A DNA stretch of 64,000 nt, taken from assembly GCA_012932295.1 (NCBI GenBank), contig JAAONU010000011.1, positions 41,170,352-41,234,351 of the forward strand. The letters are read 5' to 3'. The notes under the pieces were generated by a model. The model was not told the origin of the DNA, did not search any database, and saw only the letters and a list, made by a program, of their open reading frames with translations. Of the stretch, positions 10,085 through 22,156 are shown one piece after another. This DNA comes from Cyclina sinensis (taxonomy: Eukaryota; Mollusca; Bivalvia; Venerida; Veneridae). The position numbers and the translations under genes were made by a program. Every line of letters starts with the position of its first letter. Positions within the stretch are counted from its first letter, which is position 1.

Positions 10085-13000
10085 GATTTTCACCTGAAAA
10101 TCACTACATGGTCACGTGATAGATATTATACACACATGAAAATGACTACCTGGACTAAATAAGAAACACACATGAAAATCACTACTTAATAAATTACACA
10201 CAGGTAAATCACTACTTATTGAACTTTTATTTGATATGAAACTACTAACAGCAGGATATAACTAGTAACTAGTCATTAAAATTTGGGAAAAGAAACAACA
10301 AATTTTACAGGATAAAAATGGCAATTTCTTTACAGTTAGGATCGACAGTATAAAGCGTTCCTGATCTTAAAAATATCCCAAACACTAAAGCTTTTATTTC
10401 AATCTAGATGTCTAGTTTAGTTAAGTTTCTGTCATACTAATAAGTTACCATTTAAAGTAGTTTACCAATGAATCGTAGTACACAGTGCCGCAGCTAGTTT
10501 TAGCCAGCCAGTTGATACTGGTAGATAGAAAAAATAAATCACTGTAAACATGGTAAAAGACCGGCTGTCAATTCTTTTTACTAGTATAATTTCAACTCAA
10601 ATCAAAATTATTACTTATCATTTTTGTAACATAAAATGTCATTTATGAGATTAAAAGTCAAACATTTTTTTCTTTCGGAGAAATTGGCGGTTTTTAATCT
10701 GGTTGGATATCTAGGAAAGCTGGTAAGGTAGACTGACCGCTGGGATATGATCTTCGTTGGTGTTAAAAACGTGCAAACTGGTTCTGTTTCGCCTTGATAA
10801 AATTACTGTTATAGTTATACCTACAAAAATGTTTTCCGCCTCGGATCATTTGATGTTGGTCCTAAGAAAACGTTTCCATGTATATTTTATATTAACATTT
10901 GTGCGATATTTAATACATACTGCCCTGCGTCATAACAACCATATTCCAATCATGTTGTGTGTAACTTCTACCGTAAAGACAAAATATTTAATTGCCAAAA
11001 CGTTGCGAAACAAACTTAAAGGCCTAAGTTTGATATTTTTTAACGGCCGCCGCTAACTGATATGAAGCATGCAAAGGTCACTTTTTCGATAATTGTAAAA
11101 TTCAGAACAACATTTTGACATTGTGACAACAGTGATACGGAAGACGCACAAACATTAATCGATATTTACTTAATAATATGCTTTTATAAATCAGTTTTTA
11201 TACAGCTCAGTCGCAACAACTGCCTTGCCAACTCCGATCACAATCCAATAAGTAACCCGAGCTGGCCACTTAAGCCCATAAAAACGGGTTCTAGGTCGAC
11301 ATTGTGCGAAACGATTTTCTTCAAATCTGTCATCTAGTGAAAAAATTATAAATCGATTTATATGTATACGCAAAGAAAAAAAACATATTTCTTTCAAACG
11401 ATGAAAAGGAGCCTATTTATGGGTAAAACTCTTGAATGCACAGCACTTACCCCTTTATTTCTATTTGGGAATTACTAGTACCGTTGCCAGTCTTACTTAA
11501 AGGCTATCACTGTCTCTGTCACAATTTTGCAACATCCCTGCCGTGTGTTTGCGTGTGTCTATCATTGAAACTCGCTACATTAACCTTGAAATATTCCAAG
11601 AAATGAACGTAAATGTACTCAGTGTGAACGAAATGAAATAGAAGATGAATACCATTTTTTCATTATCTGTCCGGCATACACAAATTTAAGACAACGATAC
11701 ATCCCAAGATATTACCATAGACGACCAAGTATGTATAAATTTTTAGAATTACTTAATTCCACTTATGTAAAAATTTTGAATAAATTAGCAATATTTTATA
11801 GAAAATATTTTCAAACAAGAGTCGATAATTTAAACCGTGTTGAGCAATGTAATACTAAGTGTAAGCTAGTGTATGACTGTCCGTTTGTTTAGATAAATGT
11901 AATTATACTTGTTCGCATACATGTGCATTATTTTAATTTTCGGCTAATTAAACAGTAAGCATATACTTTACTTTTATTCCCTTGCCTACCTACATATCTT
12001 ACTTTTCGTTTCGGTAAGTTATGGCAATAATATGGCAGAAGTAATCTAAAAACAAGAAGTTCCTTAGTATAATCCCTTGCTTTTTCTCTTTCGTTAAGGG
12101 TTTGTCACCAAATTACTTTCAATATTGGTTTAACTTGTTGCTATGTCTCCGTTTGTATTTAAAATATTATAAAGTTAAAAAAAAAACAAAAAAACAAAAA
12201 AAAAAATTAATAATAATTATATATAATAGTATAAATAAGTTTCTCTGGGCAGGGTATTCACTAGCCTTCACTGGTTTATTGGTAAATATTTTCATTCATG
12301 TATTTGTGTTTTCTTATCCTTTTCTTTTGCAAATAAGTGTACATGTTCCTGTGTTTACATTTCTATGTTTTATATTGGAAATGTTTTATTCCCGCTATTA
12401 CTAGCGCATGTTGTAAATAGTCAGTTACAGACGAGGAAATCTTATGAGTTCAAGTCTTATGTAAATGAAATTTTGTTCTGTTCTGTTCTTTTCTTGAAAC
12501 GCACCATCAAAATGACTACAGTGCATTTTGGAAAGTCACGCATATATTCTTGTATAACGTACTGTACCGGCCCAAACCACATGACCAACGAGACTATATA
12601 GTATTAAGTAACATGATGTGAGCATTTAACAACAAAATAAATGTACACGAAATGACTACCTGGACTTTAATTAGAAACATACATGAAAATCCCTACTTAT
12701 TGAAATTACAGACAGAAAAATCACTATTCTTCTTGAACTTTGATATGATACATACTTCTAACAGCATGACATTTAGGGGATTTTTCCTTTTCACCTTCTA
12801 GATTGGAAACTATTCATTAAAAAATCGGAAAAGGAAATAACATATAGTAAGTTCAGGTAGACTAAATAAAATAGTATAAAAAGACAGGCTGACAAAATTT
12901 CTGGCCAGTATTATGTTATATTTTTCCATCTCCAAGCAGTATTGCTACTTATTACTTTTGTAACATAAAATGGCATTTATAAGGTCCGAAGTCAAGCACT

Positions 13001-14890
13001 TTCCTAAAGAGGTAAAATGTTTTAAAATACAAAAAAAGACCAAACAGACATAAAGTAAATAACATTTATCTAATAAATAGCCTGTCAACCTTTCCGTATA
13101 GTCAAGATGATTGTCTATCAAATATATTGTTCTTGTACTTGAATACCTTTTTGAATACAAATTGCAGACGCTAATCGCTCTATTAATTTTTTGTAAATAC
13201 CAGTACATTTGCTAGTCTGACCTAAACTATCATCATTGCTTCTGTCACAGTTTTGCTACATCCTTGCACTACCTTATGAATTACACACAGTAAAGTCACT
13301 ACTTCTTGAACTTTGATATGATAAATACTGCTAAAAGCATGAAACAGCTACTTCTAATTTTTGTAACATAAAATAAGATTTATTAGGTTTGAAAAGGAAA
13401 CACTTTTCTAAATAGATGAACGTTTAAGAATACCAAAACAGACCAAAATAAAAGGAAGTAAATAGCATTTAAAAATTAAAATAGCCTTTTAACCTTTGCG
13501 TATAGTCGATAGTCTATCAAATACATTGTTCCTGTACTTTTTTGAATGATAGATTATTTGTGTATTTCTTGAATACTCATTTTAAATACAAGTTGTAGAT
13601 GTTTAAATTTGGGAATGAAACTTTTCTAACCAGGAAATAGAAATTCTCAGTTTCTTTCTGGTTGGGGAAACGTTTTTATCAAAACAATGAAAATACTGAA
13701 AGCGTCAACTTTAAGCTTGAATATATTAAAAACAATAATGGTTTGAAAGTTTGCCCATCCAACGTGTTCTTTCCGTCCCGGAGGCCATGTCGCAATGTAC
13801 ATAAAGTAAGTGTTTCCTTTCCTGATTGGGAAAATTTTCAATCAATATTTCCCTATTGGGAACATGAAAAGGGAAATCCCTACTTTCCCTATCGAGAAAT
13901 GTTCAGGACTGCAAATACTAACGTATATGATTAAGAACGTGTATAATATTATAGACCAGATGTATACTGATAAAAATTGTGTATCTGAAAGAAAATTAGT
14001 CTGATTTGTATCCGCTGCAATGTTTTTCATGGATTGATTAGTTCGGGGACATTTTTTTTTTCATTCTACAAGTCCTTTTAAATCCTATGCAGCTTTGTAA
14101 CAAGTAAAGTTACAAGGATATTTTGTTCTGTGTCTCCTATCTTGATAGATTTATTGCTATCGATACAACTAATAAAAACATTATTTGTCTCGAATTATTT
14201 GTTGTTCGTCCTATCGGCACGGCTTCTTACGTTTGTTTATGTACACTTATTGCTGACATTTGCTATTACATACAGTCATGCGTCATTACACATGATGAGA
14301 TACTTCAGGCCTTTGTGTGTAACTCTTACTCTAAAGTAAATACAGTTAATTGTGAAACGTTTAAAACACACTTTAAGGCTTTAGTTTGATTATATTTATA
14401 TCTTATCGCAGCAGCTAACTGAATAGAACATGCAAAGGCCACTTTTTCTCGACCTGTGAAAAATTAAAAACACACATTGTGACATCAGTGATTGAAACGC
14501 CCAGATATTTATCTCTATTTAATTCATGATATACTTTTCTGTATCCGTTTACGACGGCTCAGTCACAACCACCGATGACATCCAATGAGTGACCGGAGCT
14601 GGTCACTTAGGAATATAGACGGGTTTTAGCTCGGCATGGCTCGGAATGATTTTCTCCAAATCTGTTATCTAGCAGAAAAATTCTAATCAACTCTTGAATG
14701 TGCAGCACTTAAAACTTTATTTTTACTTTGGAATTACCAGTACCTTTGCCAGTCTGACCTAAACCACCAACACTGTGCTACATACTTGCCATGTCTGTGC
14801 GTGTGTAAAAAGATAATTTAAACTCGCTACAGTAACCTAGAAACAAACCAACAAAATCACTACAGTACATTTGGGAAAGTCAATTGACAC
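10085..14890. repeat. Three diverged tandem copies of one segment (A 10085-12545, B 12600-13265, C 13270-14890)
   Basis: All three start with AAAATCACTACTTAATAAATTACACACA-like sequence, followed by TTGAACTTTGATATGATA-like and TTTTTGTAACATAAAATG-like blocks. Copies A and C then share a long block (11050-11350 against 14405-14690: GCATGCAAAGGTCACTTTTTC, CCGAGCTGGCCACTTA). Both end in a block with AACTCGCTACAGTAACCTA and ACTACAGTACATTTGGGAAA. Copy B lacks the middle. Copy A is split by a LINE 3' fragment. Short open frames inside are not conserved between copies, so I see no gene here. Confidence 0.75.
11590..11892 (+). pseudogene. Non-LTR retrotransposon ORF2, C-terminal fragment
   Basis: About 100 codons open in frame and ending TAG at 11890-11892. 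It encodes CTQCERNEIEDEYHFFIICP followed by AYTNLRQRYIP and RRPSMYKFLELLN. The CxxC-x-(I/V)EDEYHF-x-CP-x-Y pattern is the conserved tail after the reverse transcriptase domain of many animal LINEs. No upstream RT motifs are present: the fragment begins abruptly inside the segment repeat (AACCTTGA/AAT at 11589). The repeat resumes near 12490, so the inserted 3' fragment is about 0.9 kb, including an A-rich stretch at 12178-12210. A 5'-truncated LINE insertion is the simplest reading. Confidence 0.85.
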
Positions 14891-14952
14891 GCTCTTGTGT
14901 AATGTGTATACAGTTATGTGTACACTTGTTATGTGTACAAGTATCAAGAATC

Positions 14953-15835
14953 AGACTGCAATCCAACCTCCCAAGAGTAAACACCATTCGGTTAAAAGGA
15001 ATGTGTTCGTTGTAGAGGGGTTGTTATTCTCGGGAGGTTCAACCAATCTTCAATATTGAACTTTTCAGCTCGAAGTATTATCATTGTTATGATGGCTTGC
15101 AATCAAATAGGATGACTATAGTCACTCTACTGTCTTTAAAATCTTCATTTATGTATATACTTTTTCATTAGAAGTCTTCATAAAACTTATATTTTTTTAC
15201 ATTGGACCTTTTAAATTTGGTTTGACAAAATGCCTACTTCTGTGATGTATGACGCTGACGTACAAGCAGAGATTATCATATCTTATTAGTTTGGAAAAAG
15301 CAGAGTATAAATACATATTACCACATATCAAACCCAACAGAACATTAATGAAAAAAATCCAAACGTCAAACTGCTGTATTCAGTTTTAATGAGCTATGAT
15401 TTCTCACATTTCGATGTCTGGTATTGTCTGTGAATCAACAAACAACCTTGCACACCGTAATAAGAATACCTGAAAGTTGACAAACAAACTGCTTCAGCAT
15501 TTCACGTCGGTATTTCAAGTATGTTTAATTTTAAAACCGTAGGGTGTTTGTAGCCTTATGATTTTAGACTTGACACATGCGCACATTCGCTGAAAATACC
15601 TATTCAGTTTTTTTTTTTTTGTGAAATCCCGGAAATATCCAACTCGTTATTTTTCTTACGTTCCCGGGAGGGTTTCATTTGTCACTGGGGAGAAACTGCA
15701 ATGTCGTGGCTCCATTGCGAGAGGTGTCACTCGAGAGAGGTAAAAATGCTCGGATTGCCAACGGGGGAGATCAAACTGTCCTTTTAAAAAGGGCGGGAGA
15801 GGTGACGTTCTGGGAGGGTGGACTGTATTCTAGAA
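14953..15835. mobile_element. Possible MITE with weak terminal inverted repeats
   Basis: The left end has ACTGCAATCCAACCTCCCAAGAG and the right end, read on the other strand, ATACAGTCCACCCTCCCAGAAC. The match is imperfect and no target duplication was found. The interior is non-coding; the 70-codon frame at 15679 lies in the G-rich right end and is probably chance. Confidence 0.35.
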
Positions 15836-15899
15836 ACTCTGCAGTATTAAGTCATGATTTGAGGTGTTTAAGAACAACAGTAGCTTTCTAAGCCGGAGG

Positions 15900-16715
15900 A
15901 TAGAGGGTTACACTGAATACCGAAATAGACATTATTACCGAAATATACCGAAATAGATATTCGACCACCGGAATAGACCTATTACAGTGAAATAAAGTAA
16001 ATAAATGCAAAAAAAAACTTTGTTGTGTGAAAGATACTGACATTAAGAGTGTATTATGAATACTGTAAATCAAAATATTACTTGATTAATACGTATTTTG
16101 TGCTTTTGGGAATTAAATGAAATAGGTGTCGTAAGATTTTCGATGTGTGACATTTACACAACAGACTTAATAAAGATTATATATATATAAAAAAGAATGA
16201 TTATCATACGTCTGTTTTTGAATGATGATTAAATGACTAGCTTTTTTTAAAAATCAATAACGTATGCTTCTCCTAAATTTCAACTGATTAAGTCCAACAT
16301 CTAGCGCATCTGAATAAGAAATATATAGCGTTATACATTATACGATGAATATAACAAAAACAAAAAATCATGTAATGTTTCAGAGACTGTTCAATGAAAT
16401 ATTTCAACATATAAAAATAAGTTCGTTGCAGACTACAAATATTTCGAAAGAACCGAAATAACTGATCTAATATCATACATTAATTAATCAGTTGGATATT
16501 TAAATTAATTAATTAATTTAATTGGAGTAGTTATGTCTGGTGAGAAGATATTCAAAAGTTTGTTAATGCTATTCTAAAATTTTATCTGTTGTAAAATCAT
16601 GATGATTTACAAATTCAAAATTTATACAATTTTCCACTAGTACTGGAACATAAAGTTAGAAAACAGTCATCTTTATCGCCTATAACTGTTTCAAAGCACG
16701 TGCCTCATAACAGGC
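15900..16715. other. AT-rich intergenic DNA, no feature recognised
   Basis: Small direct repeats (CCGAAATAGA near 15920-15975) and AT-rich simple sequence, including TTAATTAATTAATTTAATT near 16503. Nothing coding. Confidence 0.4.
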
Positions 16716-16719
16716 TCTA

Positions 16720-17285
16720 ATGAAACCTTTCCACTTCAAGATATTTTAAATTCCTTTGGTAAAATGTAATTTCTATTGTATATCAATGATTTATTTCATT
16801 TGTGTTACTTAAAATCAGGTTATTTATGAAATCCAGGTCGATTCCGATTTATATCCTTAAGCGCATTTTATTTTGCAACTCGCTGATTTTCTTTCTCTTT
16901 TAAACTCTTTCCACTCAAAGATACTTCACATTCCTTTGGTAAATATATTACTTCTGAAGAAAATAAATGAAAAATTACTTTTGTATGACTTAAATTCAAT
17001 TCATTTATGAAATACAGGCCGATTACGGCGTATATCTGTATGCACAAATTTTCCGTAACTTGCCGATTTTTTTTCTCTTTTAAACTCTTTCCACTCAAAG
17101 ATACTTCACATTCCTTTGGTAAATATATTACTTCTGAAGAAAATGAATGAAAAATAACTTTTGTATGACTTAAATTCAATTCATTTATGAAATACAGACC
17201 GATTCCGGCGTATATCTGTATGCACAAATTTTCCGTAACTCGCCGATTTTCTTTCTCATGTAAAATCTTTCCACTCGAAGAAGTA
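16720..17285. repeat. 180-bp satellite, about three copies
   Basis: Blocks at 16861, 17041 and 17221 align base for base at exactly 180-bp spacing (CTCTTTTAAACTCTTTCCAC, CACATTCCTTTGGTAAATAT, GACTTAAATTCAATTCATTT). A more diverged copy lies at 16720-16860. Because 180 is a multiple of three, a 150-codon frame on the minus strand (17320-16868) stays open through the copies. That frame is repeat-driven, with a 60-residue period and no family resemblance. Confidence 0.9.
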
Positions 17286-17402
17286 GGTATAAACTGTGGG
17301 GTGGGGGACCAGGGGCACAACTAGATCGTACTGTTACTCTTTACACGTGCGTTGAATGCACGGATGACTATTTCAAGTGAATGGAATTGAACTATAAAGA
17401 CA

Positions 17403-17695
17403 GGAGCGGATGTGGTCCAGTGGTAACGCGCTGGACTGGTATACCAGGGGTCTCGAGTTCGATCCCCCGCTCCTCCACTAACATTACTAATAGTCTTTCG
17501 AATCAGACGTTAAACCGAGGTCCGATGTATCAGTGCTATACACCGAGCATGTAAAAGAATCAGGGGTGTCTCTGGAATGGGATGCTTTCTGTATCTTGCA
17601 CTACCCCAACAACATAAAATAACTAATCTCTTCAGGGTGCGTCGGTCATATGGGCTACCGGTACCGACGTTAAATAAGCTTAAATAGATAGATAC
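17403..17695 (+). mobile_element. tRNA-derived SINE (second family)
   Basis: The head starts GGAGCGGATGTGGTCCAGTG, with an A-box-like region at 17411-17430 and B-box GAGTTCGATCC at 17456-17466. It is followed by a body (GACGTTAAACCGAGGTCCGA) and a 3' end of AGATAGATA units. The head folds partly like a tRNA with anticodon-loop triplet GGT, but the T-stem and part of the acceptor stem mispair. With the long non-tRNA body, this makes it a SINE rather than a tRNA gene. Confidence 0.8.
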
Positions 17696-17864
17696 CGTTT
17701 TTCATTTAAATGGGGTCTGTGAACACCTCTGTGTTTTACAAATCATGATGCTTTCTAGCTTAAAAATGTTCATGTATATGTAATTTTATAATTGTGTATA
17801 ATTGTAAATAGAATTAAGTGAAATGCACTTTATAATGTAAGGCTAGTTACTTACGAAAACGTAA

Positions 17865-17990
17865 CGATTCGCCACAATAACGATTCGACAACAACGATTC
17901 GCCACAAGTTCATATAACGATTCACCATAAAGTAATAACGACCCGCCACAAAGAAATAACGATTCACCACAAAGAAATAAACACAATATT
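17865..17990. repeat. Short degenerate tandem repeat, about 20-bp unit
   Basis: Repeated AACGATTCGCCACAA-like units with AAGAAAT spacers, about six copies with variable length. Confidence 0.7.
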
Positions 17991-17999
17991 CTTTGTTGT

Positions 18000-18620
18000 A
18001 CTTATGTGTTTTGTTTATATTTGTTTAGTAATTTGCTGAAAATAAATATTTTGAAAAAGAAATTTAGGTTTATAATTGCTTTATTATTTTCTGTGATTTT
18101 TAAATTAATTTGAAATAAAGCTTAAATATTTGCTAGTAGTGGAATTGGCAGTTGGTAATCTAATTACCTTTTAAAAGTATTTGTCAACCTTGCTACGTGG
18201 AGTAATATATTTTGTCTTCTAGATATTTTAGTGAAGCTACTGAAAATATTAAATAAAAATAAATCCGGTTTTAACTATTTATTATTTCGCTATCAATTAA
18301 TTCAATCAATATCAAACAGTTAATTACTAAAAGACAATAAGAACTTTGTATTAAACAATCATAAAAGAAAATGTTTATTAAGTGTATGTGTTCTGTTTTT
18401 AACAGGCGTGAACAACATCACAAAAAAGATACAAGTTAAAAGAACGTGATGTAGATTTTTATATATATTACATAAATTATCAAATTTTTCTTTTTGATTA
18501 ATGCGCAAATTAATTTCAAAATCAAAATAGGTTATTTTCGGGTTTTTTGTTTTTTCTGTGTGTTTTTTGTTGTTGTTGAATTTGATGATGATGCTGGTAC
18601 TGCTTTCATTTGAAGCAGGG
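18000..18620. other. AT-rich intergenic DNA, no feature recognised
   Basis: Homopolymer-rich AT sequence with no coding or repeat signal I can assign. Confidence 0.4.
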
Positions 18621-18626
18621 CCATAA

Positions 18627-19056
18627 AGAGGCTGAACTCCAGATTTGATATAAAAATTTTTTTTTTACTTAAATTAAATATCTAGATGCCGTGAGATTAT
18701 AACAACATGTTATTTTACTTCAAAACTGATTATAAATTCAAAATAGAACAAAAAATATATTCGCTTCAGCCGGATTTGAACTCTGGACCCTCATGTTAAC
18801 AAAATATTAACAACGCTTTAACTGTCACCACTATCGCCGCATGTGAATAACTATTGTTTACTTTAAATCTTATACAATATAGTTATACCGTCGCGTTACG
18901 GTATAGCACTATGAAAGGAAAAAAATCAATTTATAATGTGATTACCTGACTTATTTTTTGTCAGTTAGTCAGTTTTTAAGCATTAATCATAAATATCACA
19001 AGGAATTTATAATACAAGAAAACTTTCTTTTTTGTGTCATCTGGAGCACAGCCCCT
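18627..19056 (-). mobile_element. TTAA-flanked MITE with tRNA-like core, copy 2 (inverted)
   Basis: The same element as 2445-2884 in opposite orientation. The right end is ATCTGGAGCACAGCCCCT followed by TTAA at 19057-19060. The left end, AGAGGCTGAACTCCAGAT, is preceded by ATAA, a one-base decayed TTAA. The tRNA-like core is better preserved here: on the minus strand it reads GATAGTGGTGACAGTTAAAG, then AACATGAGGGTCCAGAGTTC and AAATCCGGC. Confidence 0.8.
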
Positions 19057-19250
19057 TTAATTCTCGTTCAAATAACCTTGTCATCTATATTGGTGTAGGT
19101 GTTGATTGATATTGTATTTAACTGTATTCTTTATCTTTATTACTCATGAAATGTCACAGTAGGATTGCCTGCTAGGGTGCTTAATCCATGACGTAAGATC
19201 ATATTTCTATCTGAAAGACGCTAAGCTATTTGAATAACCATGTCATTAAT

Positions 19251-20415
19251 TATGGAATGCGGGTTGAGACATGCCACTTGCTTCTTGCCATTTGCCACTT
19301 GCTACTTGCCACTTGCTTCTTGTGATTTTAACAGTCGGTTTGTTTCTCAATCACCGACAAAAAGAGCGGGAAATATACAGTAAGATTTGTACTTTCGGCC
19401 ATAAAGCAACTATGTCGTAACTGTTAGCCATTTCTTTATGAATCCACGTAACCATGTCAAGTTTCGTTTTCATACATTGAAAAGGGATCCAATCAAAGTA
19501 TAGCAAACGGCCAATAGCAACTAGCAAGTGGCAAGTAACAAATAGCAAGAAGCAACTAGCAACACACAAGTAGCAAACAGCACGTGACAACTAGCAAGTT
19601 GCAAATGACCAATAGCGAGTGGCAAAAAGCAGCTGGCAGGTAGCAAGTGGTAACTAGCAAGTATTAATTAGCAAATGGCAAATGTCAACTAGCAAGCGGC
19701 AAGTGGCAAATAGCAACTGGCAACTAGCAAGTAACAACTAGCAATACGATTACCGTGTTTAGTTTATCAGACTCACATTATTTTACATCGATTGTGATTC
19801 AAATTCTTACAAATTAGATTCATAACGCTCGATGTCTGCTTCCTGATTTCCATACCGACATTCGGGCAGCGTGGAGTAATGTGAAGATCGTGAGACAATC
19901 TCGCCTCTGACGAGATTCGAACCCACGACTTACGGATCCGTAACCCTGCGCTCTATCCCTGGATCACGGTGCCTCTTCCATTACATGTAAAATATTATTT
20001 AAAAATTGTCTACATTTTCAGTCGGTCTAATTCGAAAAAAATACATAAACGATTTGTTATGCACAACACTTTCTTTATGAAATGATTCAATCACGTAACA
20101 ATATCCGGTTCGTTTTCACACAGTAAAAAGCGATCCAGTAAAAGTATAACAACAAGCAAGTAGCAAAAGCAACTAACAAGTGACAACTAGCAAGTAGCAA
20201 GTAGCAAATGGCAAGTAGCAACTGGCAACTAGCAAATAGCAAGAAACAAATGGCAAGTAGCAACTAGCAAGTGGCAAATGGCAAGTAGCAATAGCAAGTT
20301 GCAAATGGCAGATATCAAATGACAAATAGTAAGTGGCAAACTGCAACTGGCAAGCGGCAATTAGCAACTGGCAACTAGCAAGTGGCAAATGGCATGTCCC
20401 AACCCGCATTCCATA
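19251..20415. mobile_element. Foldback-like element with degenerate GCAAGTGGCAACTA arms
   Basis: The ends are inverted repeats: TATGGAATGCGGGTTGAGAC plus ATGCC at 19251-19275, and its near-perfect complement at 20391-20415. Internally, short satellite-like units (CTTGCCACTTGC on one side, GCAAGTGGCAACTAGCAAGT on the other) run in opposite directions, as in foldback transposons. A SINE is inserted in the middle (19770-19985). The flanks 19093-19220 and 20423-20520 are themselves direct-repeat related (TAGGTGTTGATTG, then CATGACNTAYGATCA). The 95-codon frame of SCYLL-type repeats on the minus strand is a by-product. Confidence 0.7.
19770..19985 (-). mobile_element. tRNA-derived SINE inside the foldback element
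   Basis: Read on the minus strand: GAGGCACCGTGATCCAGGGA, TAGAGCGCAGGGTTACGG, B-box GGTTCGAATCTCG, then a body ending in GACATCGAGCG, TTGTAAGAATTTGAATC and ATCGATGTAAAATAA. The 3' part resembles the tails of the SINEs at 8404 and 51900, so the tail is shared although the heads differ. Confidence 0.7.
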
Positions 20416-20519
20416 CATTAATATAGGTGTTGATTGGACGATTTTTATTAAATGTGTCATATAACAGTAGTAACGCCCACAAGGTGTGTTTTAGCCATGA
20501 CTTATGATCAAAGCTAATA

Positions 20520-21860
20520 ATCATATATTACTGGTAATTTATTTTTTGTTTTGATAATGAACAAAAGTACCTTACGTACAAGAGATATGAACTGAACGTT
20601 TATAAAATTAATGTTAAATCTATTTGATACTTATGTGGCATCAGTTTTACATTATTCTTGTGAGATATAGTGATTTGATAGGGCAGAAAATATAGAAAGA
20701 GGAATACCGTCGGGGGCGGGGTGGAATTCAGATCAGTGACCTCTTGAAAAGGCGTTCATATATATACGGGCCAGTTTGAGTGATCTAAAAAAAAGTGGTG
20801 TATGGTAAAAAAAATGTATATTTACTTCAAAAATGTGTAAAAATATATACAGTAAAGGTTTTATTTCATAAAAAAGAAATTATAAATGTAGAAATAAAAT
20901 ATAATCAACGCATCGAAGATTCGACTTTCCCCTTTACCTTTACTTTCCCCTTTACTTAATAAAGTCAATTGTTGTTCACAGACGTTGTATATATCTGTGT
21001 AGGTATATCATTCATCGGTGAGATTAAGGTGTAAAAACGTAATCAATTTAAGGACGTGGACTTCTTTCTACACTGATATCTAAGTTCCTTGACAGTGGTT
21101 TTTAACTTTAAACTAACATTCATATAATGGAAAAAAAACAACGTAGATATAACTGTTTACACGTTTCGTTTCAGTTTCGTCAGATGTCGCTTCAGGAATT
21201 TTATGGGCGAATCTGTCCAAAAATTAATTGCTTGGATTGATGTACCTGTTAGATTTCATGCTAAACATAATGCCACACAATGACTGCAAAACACTTTCAA
21301 ACCATTCAAAATTCAGTTGTATAAAAGTTGTTTTGCATATTTCACGGATATGCATTTATTTGTGGTTTATTATTTCGGGAAAAAGTAGTCAGAAGAACAC
21401 CTTTTAATCTTCTAGTCCCTTGAACGTTCTTATGTATATATGCATTGTATATAGCTTTATAAAGTAACGGTAACGTTGTCAGCTGGAATGGCTGTGCTCA
21501 TAATTAGAGGTCTTTTCTTTTTCATTTTTCTTTGTTTCAATGTTTTTTATACTACACCCCAGGTTAACATTTACCGATTCCGGTTGTACACAAACTTTTC
21601 TATGCTCCACTTATGCTTGGAGAGTTACCAGGTGGTAAATTGTTGGTGAAAATGCATTTGGATAAAATGCAAACCTAACGAGAAAGTACAAGAGCACATA
21701 TGGAAGGTGTGAACCGCACGAATCGGCTATAACAAAAATAAAGAAGCAAGCAATCATTTTGAAAAAAAAAAATGTTACTGTAATCAAATTTCACATGATC
21801 ACTCAATCGGTTGGTATATGTATTGTCTTAAGTTACCAGTGAATTTCTCATTTTTTCTGA
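20520..21860. other. AT-rich intergenic DNA, no feature recognised
   Basis: Contains TTTCCCCTTTACCTTTACTTTCCCCTTTAC near 20925 and otherwise unstructured sequence. No coding signal. Confidence 0.4.
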
Positions 21861-21871
21861 GGCTCTTTTCG

Positions 21872-22156
21872 TCAGGGTCTGATCAAACAAGAATGTGAAT
21901 GAATGAAATAGTTGATAAACACAGATGAAGTTTTAAGCTTTACTATTTCTCTCTGAAGAAACTCATGCAACTTTCCATCACAGATACATCTGTTTATTAT
22001 ATACCAAAGCTGTCTATAGAAAAAATAGCCCACTGTATCTTTGCCTTTTCTATCACCATTTGATATACAACAACTGCCATAAAGGACATCTGATGGAATT
22101 AGAACTACCAGAACAACCATAGCAAAAGTTACAAACACAGATTTCAATTTAATCAT
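21872..22156 (-). CDS. Candidate small secreted cysteine-containing peptide
   Basis: I do not recognise a family. From the second in-frame ATG (22156) the 94-residue frame starts MIKLK followed by a strongly hydrophobic run (VFVTFAMVVLVVLIPSDVLYG) that fits a signal peptide, probably cleaved after about residue 24. The mature part has a CC pair, then CIC and a later Cys (five in all). The frame is single-exon, with an upstream ATG ten codons earlier that would spoil the signal peptide. No polyadenylation signal or splice site was placed with confidence, and there is no homologous copy in the window. It could be a chance frame; the signal-peptide-like start is the main argument. Confidence 0.35.
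   Translation of the reverse strand: MIKLKSVFVTFAMVVLVVLIPSDVLYGSCCISNGDRKGKDTVGYFFYRQLWYIINRCICDGKLHEFLQREIVKLKTSSVFINYFIHSHSCLIRP

Noticed and set aside
13662..14030. Overlapping frames on both strands near 13.7-14.0 kb
   Set aside because: The sequence contains local TTTCCC(T)ATTGGGAA-type partial palindromes that keep both strands open, and copy A of the segment does not conserve any frame.
16868..17320. 150-codon minus-strand frame
   Set aside because: It has an exact 60-residue period from the 180-bp satellite and no homology or gene structure.
17403..17476. Functional tRNA gene (GGT anticodon-loop triplet)
   Set aside because: The T-stem and part of the acceptor stem mispair, and a long SINE body with a simple-repeat tail follows.
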